A stretch of DNA of 64,000 bases from Rossellomorea sp. AcN35-11 (GTDB taxonomy: Bacteria; Bacillota; Bacilli; Bacillales; Bacillaceae_B), in contig CP128835.1 of NCBI GenBank assembly GCA_030388825.1, positions 3,714,001 to 3,778,000 on the forward strand. The letters run 5' to 3'. The position numbers were made by a program, and so were the translations under genes. Shown here in pieces: positions 57,008-64,000 of this stretch. The first letter of the stretch is position 1. The number at the start of each line of letters is the position of its first letter. The notes under the pieces are model-generated. The model had not been told where the DNA came from. It made no database searches and saw only the letters and a program-made list of their open reading frames with translations.

Positions 57008-60000
57008 TTAAAATCTTAACACGTGTCCTCCATCAAAGAAGTATAGATACTTCTCAGTCACCGTTTCTTTCCATATCGTTTCAAGTGCACGTGTATATAA
57101 TTCTATCTGAACACGGTAGCGTTCTTCCATAACAGGTTTCGCTTCCATAAAGCCGTCTTTATATCGGTCATGAATGCCATCTGTTTTATAATCCAGCAGA
57201 ACAATTCCTTTTTCATCCCGAAATACACAGTCGATGACCCCTTGAACAAGGATTGTTTCTTCAGGGGCACCTTCTCCTGTTTCAGATATCTCCCTTAAAG
57301 GGACGCTCATGCTGAATGGAATTTCCCGTTGAATATCCGAGGCGCTGGCCATCCTCTGACCAAGCTCACTCCGGAAGAATCCAGCGATGTTTTCTAATGA
57401 GACTGCTTTTTTCTGTTCTTCCGTCAAGATCTCTTTGTTTACTAAATGCACCAACAGCTCTTCCACATCACGTTCTTCAGGGACGCCGTTAACAAAAGAA
57501 ATATGCTGCATGACAGTATGCATCGCCGTCCCCTTTTCAGCCGGGGACAACTCTTTTGACTGCATGAATTGAGGGCGGTTATATACAGGTTTCTGGTGAC
57601 GGCGAAGGATGTCGTTACTGGATGCTTCGTCTCTTATTTCCACCATTCTCTTAAGCTCCGACACGGATTGCTTGGAACGGAGGTTTGTGGCACGTAAATG
57701 AGGATACTCCCACGACAAACGGTGCAATACCTCTTCTTTATGTGCCGATTCAACGTCCACTTCCTCACCATTCTTCACCCGCTCTTTCCAGTCTTCCTCT
57801 TCTGCCGATTCTTCACCCTCTTCTACACTCAGCTCGGACTTATGGAACACCGATACATTCCAGCATGAAGGATGCTTCACGATCTCTGCATCGATTCCGC
57901 TCCCCTCTAGCAAAGAAGCTTCGGAAAGCTCTTCGCAGTGAGGGTGCCGCATAAGGGACGGACCTATCCAATCAAGGTAAGAGCTTGCCTGTGCACGGTC
58001 ATAGTCAGATAACAACCATTCAGTCTGCCCTAAAGCGCCCCTCCATTTCTTAAGGGACTTCTCTAAGCTTTTCACGGTCCCCACTAAGAACAGTTTCTCT
58101 TTGGCACGGGTTAACGCCACATAGAGCACCCGCATTTCTTCTGAGATTGCTTCCATGCGCTTCTTTCTCTTAAAGGCCAGCTGAGGCAGGGATGGATAGC
58201 TGATTCGTTTGGCAGCATCGGTATACTTTGCAGCAAACCCAAGATCTTTATCTAATAAGTAAGAAGCGTTCAAGTCCATAAGATTGAACGGCTTTGACGT
58301 CCCTGCTACAAAGACAACCGGAAACTCAAGTCCTTTACTGGAGTGAATGGTCATTAAGCGGACCACATCCTCCTGTTCACTGAGAGCTCTCGCAACCCCG
58401 AGATCATCCCCCCGTTCCCGCATCCGGTCAATAAATCGCAGAAAGCGGAATAACCCTCTAAACGACGTTGATTCGTATTGGCGGGCACGGTCGTATAATG
58501 CACGAAGATTTGCCTGACGCTGTTTTCCGCCGGCCATTCCTCCTACATAATCATAGAATCTGGTGTCCCGGTACAATTGCCAAATCAATTCTGTAACCGA
58601 TCCTTGTCTAGCCTTTGTCCGCCAGTTCTGCAGATGATACAGAAAGACTTTCACCCTTTCAAATGTTTCTTCTTCACGTGCATTAGTTGGTTTTTCACTT
58701 GCGAACTTCTTCAAGGCTTCGTAATACGTTCCCGATCTTGAATGGATCCGGATGCTGGCAAGTCCCTGCTCGTCCAGTCCTACAATAGGCGAGCGAAGAA
58801 CCGATGCAAGGGGGATATCCTGGTACGGATTGTCAATCACTTTCAGGAGTGAAAGCATAATGGCGATCTCAGTCGCTTCAAAATAACCAGTGGACAGATT
58901 GGCATAGATCGGAATTCCTTGCCGTTTGAATTCTTCCATGATTTCAGCCGCCCAAGGCATGGAACGGAGCAGAATCACAATGTCCTTGTATTGAATCGGT
59001 CGCTCTGTCTTCGTTTTGGCATCATAGATCGGAGTACGCTCTTCAATCATTTCCTTCACTCTATTTACCATGTATCGGGCTTCAAGCACGGATTTATCCA
59101 GATCACCCTCGTCAAAAATGGACAATTCCTCTTCTTCCCCACCCGATGGCGTTTCTTCTGATTCCTGATTGATGATCGCTACTTCAATCGGATACTCTTT
59201 TTCTTCAGGATAGGGGGCACCCTTTATCAGCTCTGCTTCCTGGTTATATTCCATCTCACCAACCGAGGATCCCATGATTTGCTTGAATAAAAAGTTGGTT
59301 CCCTCCAATACTTCTTTCCGGCTTCTGAAGTTTTGAGATAAATCGATCTTCAATCCCCCTTCTCCCCTTTCCGGAAGAAAGCGGGTATACTTCCCTAAAA
59401 ATAAATTCGGTTCTGCCAATCGGAAACGATAGATGGACTGCTTTACATCCCCTACCATAAAACGGTTCCCTGCTTCTTCCCGTTCTTCGGTGATGAGGAG
59501 AAGAATGGACTCCTGAACCATATTCGTATCCTGATATTCATCGACCAATACTTCTTTGAATTTAATTTTATACTGCTTTGCAGCTTCTGAAGGCAGTAAA
59601 GCATTTGATGCAGGATCTCTTAAAATATCAAGGCAAAAATGCTCTAAATCGGCAAAGTCAACCAGTCCCTTTTCTTCTTTCACTTCTCGGAAACGTTTGC
59701 CGAATTCCACCACCAGTTCCGCCAGGGTATGAATCACCTCTCTCATCTTCTTCATATCCTCAAGGAATGACCCGGGTCTTCTCGAGAAGAAATCCTCCTG
59801 GAGTTTCTCCAACGTCTTCTTTCCTTGATCCCTAAGCTTCTTCGCTTCATCCACAATGTCCTTATCATATTCATCCCCGCGGCAAGCTTTCAGCTTTGTG
59901 AAGGGTAAAGTTTGAATGGTTTCATAGAGTGCAACCCACGAATTGCTGAGGCTTTCTTCAAGGCTCTCGACGATTTCTATATCATTTAGGAAGTTCTCTG

Positions 60001-60775
60001 CTCTCGGACCGGGCCCTCCTGGAACACGGGCCAGATCCAACGCCCGCTGAAACAGGCTTTTCGCGCCATGAAGCTGTAAGCGAATATCGGTTAACAGAGG
60101 TTGAATAAAGGGCAGCTGGTCAATCTCTCTTCCTTCTTCAACCTCATACATTTCTACCAATCCTCTCAGCCACTCATCAGGGTCGGGATGAGAGCGGGAG
60201 AAATCGTAAAGCTTACGGATCATATCTTGAAGGGCACCGTCACTCCGATCATTCGTAAACGTATCTACCAACTTAAAGAATTCCTGATTGCCTTCTTTTC
60301 CATACTCCTCTTCAAACAACTCATCAAGCACTTCATCACGAAGCAGATCCCCTTCTGTTTCATCTGCAATCCGAAACCCTGGGTCAATGTCGATGAGATA
60401 ATAATATTTACGGATCACTTCAAGGCAAAAAGAGTGAAGAGTTGAAATGGAAGCACGATTCAGCAAGCTCAGCTGCTTCCTTAAGTGATGGGAATGGGGA
60501 TCCTCATCAATCGCCTTTTCCAATGCCTGTCCAATCCGGTGTCTCATTTCAGCGGCCGATGCATTGGTAAAGGTTACAACCAATAGTTCGTCCACATCCA
60601 TTTTGTCTTCTTCAGAGAGGATCTTCTGAATGATCCTCTCTACAAGAACAGCGGTCTTCCCTGACCCTGCAGCTGCTGCTACGAGAATGTCCTGACCTTT
60701 TGCCCAGATCGCCTTCCACTGATCATCTGTCCATGTAACATGATCAGGCTTGGCTGGAATCGTACCATTACTCAT
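57008..60775 (-). CDS. addA: AddA, helicase-nuclease subunit
   Basis: 1255 residues, UvrD-like SF1 helicase fused to a RecB-type nuclease. Walker A is AAAAGSGKTAVL (about residues 33-44), motif II is VDEYQDTN, and motif VI is YVALTRAKEKL. The C-terminal nuclease motif is GVIDCVFRDEKGIVLLDYKTD. With AddB it resects double-strand breaks to a Chi-like site for RecA. The start overlaps addB by 8 bp. Confidence 0.97.
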   Translation of the reverse strand: MSNGTIPAKPDHVTWTDDQWKAIWAKGQDILVAAAAGSGKTAVLVERIIQKILSEEDKMDVDELLVVTFTNASAAEMRHRIGQALEKAIDEDPHSHHLRKQLSLLNRASISTLHSFCLEVIRKYYYLIDIDPGFRIADETEGDLLRDEVLDELFEEEYGKEGNQEFFKLVDTFTNDRSDGALQDMIRKLYDFSRSHPDPDEWLRGLVEMYEVEEGREIDQLPFIQPLLTDIRLQLHGAKSLFQRALDLARVPGGPGPRAENFLNDIEIVESLEESLSNSWVALYETIQTLPFTKLKACRGDEYDKDIVDEAKKLRDQGKKTLEKLQEDFFSRRPGSFLEDMKKMREVIHTLAELVVEFGKRFREVKEEKGLVDFADLEHFCLDILRDPASNALLPSEAAKQYKIKFKEVLVDEYQDTNMVQESILLLITEEREEAGNRFMVGDVKQSIYRFRLAEPNLFLGKYTRFLPERGEGGLKIDLSQNFRSRKEVLEGTNFLFKQIMGSSVGEMEYNQEAELIKGAPYPEEKEYPIEVAIINQESEETPSGGEEEELSIFDEGDLDKSVLEARYMVNRVKEMIEERTPIYDAKTKTERPIQYKDIVILLRSMPWAAEIMEEFKRQGIPIYANLSTGYFEATEIAIMLSLLKVIDNPYQDIPLASVLRSPIVGLDEQGLASIRIHSRSGTYYEALKKFASEKPTNAREEETFERVKVFLYHLQNWRTKARQGSVTELIWQLYRDTRFYDYVGGMAGGKQRQANLRALYDRARQYESTSFRGLFRFLRFIDRMRERGDDLGVARALSEQEDVVRLMTIHSSKGLEFPVVFVAGTSKPFNLMDLNASYLLDKDLGFAAKYTDAAKRISYPSLPQLAFKRKKRMEAISEEMRVLYVALTRAKEKLFLVGTVKSLEKSLKKWRGALGQTEWLLSDYDRAQASSYLDWIGPSLMRHPHCEELSEASLLEGSGIDAEIVKHPSCWNVSVFHKSELSVEEGEESAEEEDWKERVKNGEEVDVESAHKEEVLHRLSWEYPHLRATNLRSKQSVSELKRMVEIRDEASSNDILRRHQKPVYNRPQFMQSKELSPAEKGTAMHTVMQHISFVNGVPEERDVEELLVHLVNKEILTEEQKKAVSLENIAGFFRSELGQRMASASDIQREIPFSMSVPLREISETGEGAPEETILVQGVIDCVFRDEKGIVLLDYKTDGIHDRYKDGFMEAKPVMEERYRVQIELYTRALETIWKETVTEKYLYFFDGGHVLRF

Positions 60776-63700
60776 TGGATTCTACCTCCTCTCTTACTTT
60801 CTTCAATAGATCTTCTGGTTTTGCCGTTGGCAGCACTCTGTACTCATTTTCCTCCAGGGACTGATCGAATTGACAAACTGAACGGAACGAACAGAATTGA
60901 CAAGGTGTCCGATCCTTAAGCTTGTATGGTGCAATATTGGTTTCACCTGAAATGATCCGGTTTCCTGAAGATTCATAGAGCTTTCTCACATGCTGGCGCA
61001 TATAATGGAAGTCTTCCTGTGAAGCAGCTTTTGAACGGGAGGATAATGATCCATCCTTCTTAATTCCAGCCGAGATAATATCAGAGCTTCCCGTATCTAA
61101 TGTTTGATCCATCAAGCGAACGATGTTGGAGTCCCCAAGAACTAGTCCCTTCATCTTAAAACTCTTAAATATTTCCTTCTCAATCTGATCCATCGTCAAG
61201 ATTTTCTTGCTATTGATCATAGGGTTATGAACGTGGAAATAGAGCACTCCTGCAGGCTTTGCTTCCTTGCCGACAAATTGTCTGGAGTTTGTTAACACGA
61301 TATCCAGATATGTCAGCATCTGAAGCGCTAATCCATAGTACACTTCCGTCATATCCAAATCTCTCGCACTCGATTTGTAATCAACAATTCTAAGGTAAAC
61401 CCCACTTGTATCCTCTGCTTTATCCACCCGGTCGATCCTTCCCTGAAGTTCCATTTTGGAACCGTTTCTCAACTGAAACTGAAACGGCGGCAGGGTGGCA
61501 TGCGGACCAAATCCAAGCTCTACTCCAACGGGAATAAATCCGCTTGCCTTCGCATGTTCACTGAGGATCAGACTTGCACGGCTTATGATTTGCTCAAGCT
61601 TCTGAGCGATATAATAATGGCGGTTAGAGCTTAATAGAATCTGGTGCTGAAGCTTCGGTGCCAGCATCAAGACGGCTTCCTTAGCAAGCTTCAGGCACTG
61701 TGCTTTTGATAAAGAGGCCCAGGTCATCCCATGACGCTCCACTTCTTCGGAAATCCATTTCAGAGCCGAGTGAAACATTTCACCGATATCAGGAGCCTCC
61801 AGTTTGAAGAAATCCCGTTCTCTAAGCTTCAATCCATGATTGGCGAAATGAGAAAACGGACAGCTGTGGAAAAGTTCCATCCGGGATACACTGGCTAAAA
61901 TATGGTCACCATACAGATCCCTGCTCGTATCCTCTGAAAGCTGATTCGCCCGGTTCTGGTAAAACAGGCTGGATAATATATGCTGAGAGTGCCATTTCCA
62001 ATCGTTTGATGTTGCATAGAAATTATACACATCCCACCAGAAATCATAGATCGGATACTCCCGTTTCTTTAACTGTAATTGTGAGGTTAAATGTGAAATC
62101 GTCACATTTGGATCACACACATAAAATAGCTGCTCATCCTCAGAGAGCTCGGATGGTTCATTAAATAATAACTTCGTTTTTGCCCCTGGGAACATTTCAC
62201 CCAGACGCTTGATGAAGGAAGACGGCAATAATGCTTTTCCTTCTTCGTTTGCGATGGGATAACTGATATATAAACATTCACTTGGAGTCGTAAATGCCTT
62301 ATATGCCACAAATTCTTCGTCCAGGAGTTTCGTCCTGTTACCAGGGGCAATCTTTATTCCTCTCCTGATTAATGATTCCCGGTCTTCATCAGACAGGACC
62401 CCGTCTTCATTCATTTTCTTCGGTAGGACCCCATCATTCACTCCAATGACAAAGGCAGCTTTAATGTCTCCAAGTCTGGATTTCTCCAGATCAGCAATGA
62501 TGACCTGATCGATAGCCGGGGGAACTAGGGAAAACTGCATCGTTTCAATTCCAGCATCCAGGACTGATGAAAACTTCTTCATCGTCGTGGTCTCATCACC
62601 AAGCATTTCTACGTATTGATCAAGTAAGTCCATTACGGCCGACCACGCCTGATCATGCTCTCTTGCCGCAATCAAGTCTCCTTTTTCTTCTGCTTCGATG
62701 CGCATACGTTCAAGCTTGGCCGGGATATCCAACTCTTCAAGATACAAATAAAGAGTTTCGCAGAATTCCCGTCCCGTCGATTGCTTTTTCAATCGTTTCC
62801 CAAGACGAATGATCGGTGCCGAAATAAATAGTCTCAGCTCATTGATTTCATGCTCGAGTTCCTTTTCCCGGTCGGTTTGTGGTGCATCTACATGCTCCAG
62901 CCCCCGGAATCGACGATATTTCCAACGGTCTTTCTTTGTCCAGCGGTCCCCTTTAATCCCATAGGCAAGGACATAGTTTTCCAAACGGTCCATTTTTTCA
63001 CGCAAATCTGTGGGATTTTGTTGATAAGGGAACAAAAGGTCTGTTTTCACTGCCCGGAAAACGGGCTCATATCTCCAGTTCGTGTTCATAATTTCCAGTG
63101 TGGAACGGATCAGCTCGATCAATGGATGATTCAACATTGTCCGCTTTTGATCGAGGAAAAAAGGGATATGATGATCCTGGAATATCGTTTCAACCTTGTC
63201 ACGGTAATCCTCGCTGTTACGAACCAAAACGGCGATATCCTTATAGCGGTATCCTCCATCCCGTGCAAGCTTCCTGATTTCTCTTGCGATCCCCTCTACT
63301 TCTGCCCTTCGATTAGACGCTTCCATAAATTCAATCGAGCTATCCCCTTCTCCAAATGGAACCGTTGGCCTGTCTTCAAAATAACGTTCTAAATGAAGCA
63401 TCGTATCATTGTGATAGCGAATCGGCTTCACCAGTACCTCTTCTTCTATGGACTTCCCCGCTCCATAGCATATATCCTGTAGGGTATGGTACGTTTCGTT
63501 TGTCATCCGATAGAGGCTAAGCTCGTTCATGACGCCCATTTGCTGCTCAGGATCAGTCGTCAGGGCAACCGTCACGGCCTTACTATGCTGAATGAGCTGA
63601 TCGATGATCAGATATTCCTGCGGTGTGAAGCTATGGAACCCGTCTATGTAGATGTCTGCATTTCTAAGAAGCTCAGAGTTTTGCACATTATCAGCCAACA

Positions 63701-64000
63701 ACTGAAAGTAGTCTTCTGAATCAATGTATTTACCCATGAGCTTCTCCTCGAATTTCCCGTAAATCAGCTCCAGGTCATGAAGCTTATCCTTCAACACCTT
63801 GGAATCCCGCTCACCTCTCCCGTCCAATTGAAGGAGATCCCCAGGTGTAATACAATAGCGTTTAAATTCCGTCAGCATGGATTCTACATGTTGAATGAAA
63901 CCGGGCTTATCTGCAGCCTTTGAGAAGATATGGAGACGATCTTTGTTTTCGTCGATGATCTTCCGTATCATCATATTTAAGCCGACTTCTGATAAATGGT
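60768..64000 (-). CDS. addB: AddB, helicase-nuclease subunit (5' end outside the window)
   Basis: The C-terminal ~1076 codons are present; the frame is open to the window edge, so the N-terminus with the Walker A motif is missing here. The C-terminal nuclease carries the Fe-S cluster cysteines: SCPFSHF upstream and CQFCSFRSVCQF near the end, with the nuclease motif IVDYKSS. It partners AddA, recognises Chi, and resects the 5' strand. Confidence 0.95.
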   Translation of the reverse strand, partial: HLSEVGLNMMIRKIIDENKDRLHIFSKAADKPGFIQHVESMLTEFKRYCITPGDLLQLDGRGERDSKVLKDKLHDLELIYGKFEEKLMGKYIDSEDYFQLLADNVQNSELLRNADIYIDGFHSFTPQEYLIIDQLIQHSKAVTVALTTDPEQQMGVMNELSLYRMTNETYHTLQDICYGAGKSIEEEVLVKPIRYHNDTMLHLERYFEDRPTVPFGEGDSSIEFMEASNRRAEVEGIAREIRKLARDGGYRYKDIAVLVRNSEDYRDKVETIFQDHHIPFFLDQKRTMLNHPLIELIRSTLEIMNTNWRYEPVFRAVKTDLLFPYQQNPTDLREKMDRLENYVLAYGIKGDRWTKKDRWKYRRFRGLEHVDAPQTDREKELEHEINELRLFISAPIIRLGKRLKKQSTGREFCETLYLYLEELDIPAKLERMRIEAEEKGDLIAAREHDQAWSAVMDLLDQYVEMLGDETTTMKKFSSVLDAGIETMQFSLVPPAIDQVIIADLEKSRLGDIKAAFVIGVNDGVLPKKMNEDGVLSDEDRESLIRRGIKIAPGNRTKLLDEEFVAYKAFTTPSECLYISYPIANEEGKALLPSSFIKRLGEMFPGAKTKLLFNEPSELSEDEQLFYVCDPNVTISHLTSQLQLKKREYPIYDFWWDVYNFYATSNDWKWHSQHILSSLFYQNRANQLSEDTSRDLYGDHILASVSRMELFHSCPFSHFANHGLKLRERDFFKLEAPDIGEMFHSALKWISEEVERHGMTWASLSKAQCLKLAKEAVLMLAPKLQHQILLSSNRHYYIAQKLEQIISRASLILSEHAKASGFIPVGVELGFGPHATLPPFQFQLRNGSKMELQGRIDRVDKAEDTSGVYLRIVDYKSSARDLDMTEVYYGLALQMLTYLDIVLTNSRQFVGKEAKPAGVLYFHVHNPMINSKKILTMDQIEKEIFKSFKMKGLVLGDSNIVRLMDQTLDTGSSDIISAGIKKDGSLSSRSKAASQEDFHYMRQHVRKLYESSGNRIISGETNIAPYKLKDRTPCQFCSFRSVCQFDQSLEENEYRVLPTAKPEDLLKKVREEVESNE

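Overview
The window is a piece of a Bacillaceae chromosome: an aerobic, endospore-forming, probably carotenoid-pigmented Gram-positive rod. Evidence is the complete gerP spore-germination operon, comZ/med, spx, the opp operon, GGAGG-type ribosome binding sites, T-box/FapR/CtsR/TnrA/GerE-type control sites, and a gene order that matches one stretch of Bacillus subtilis in reverse (addB-addA ... yisB-gerP-yisK-yisL-yisN-asnO-yisP-yisQ ... yitK ... yitT-yitU-yitV-yitW ... yjzC-yjzD-yjaU-yjaV-med-comZ-fabHA-fabF-yjaZ ... yjbA-trpS-opp ... yjbC-spx). The genus cannot be fixed from this; a marine or soil pigmented Bacillus/Rossellomorea-like organism would fit.

Layout. 1-2.8 kb: spx, yjbC, and a secreted glycosidase-like protein. 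3.0-8.8 kb: oppABCDF peptide importer. 9.3-12.2 kb: small membrane proteins, T-box-controlled trpS, yjbA. 12.4-18.9 kb: yjaZ, FapR-type fabHA-fabF, comZ-med, yjaV, yjaU. 19-22.3 kb: yjzD, CtsR-type clpB, yjzC. 22.4-24.1 kb: uppP and an Fnr-type regulator. 24.1-30.4 kb: yitW, yitV, yitU, small proteins, BsuPI-type protein, yitT, degV, yajQ/yitK. 30.5-32.9 kb: CoA-disulfide reductase and a stress-type SDR. 33-41.3 kb: maltodextrin cluster (regulator, surface amylase, MdxGFE ABC importer, divergent cytoplasmic maltogenic amylase). 41.4-44.9 kb: MATE exporter, glnK-amtB. 45-48.8 kb: C30 carotenoid operon (two desaturase-family genes and crtM). 49.1-54.4 kb: asnO, yisN, yisL, yisK, DUF418 protein. 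54.5-56.6 kb: gerPA-F. 56.6-64 kb: yisB, addA, addB (addB runs off the end).

Nine genes (oppD, fabF, med, clpB, fnr, degV, the surface amylase, mdxG and the maltogenic amylase) are each broken by one or two single-base indels, twelve in all, mostly one extra base in a short homopolymer. Correcting them restores family-length proteins every time, and one of the genes (fabF) is normally essential, so I read these as base-calling errors rather than decay.

No tRNA, rRNA, CRISPR array, prophage or insertion sequence was seen. I found no wholly new system. The best points for follow-up are: the carotenoid operon sitting exactly where B. subtilis keeps only yisP; a promoter with a tandem 11-bp repeat in front of it; a gerP promoter with inverted GerE boxes over the SigK -35; a TnrA box flanked by two cre-like sites before glnK-amtB; and a palindrome plus direct repeat before spx.
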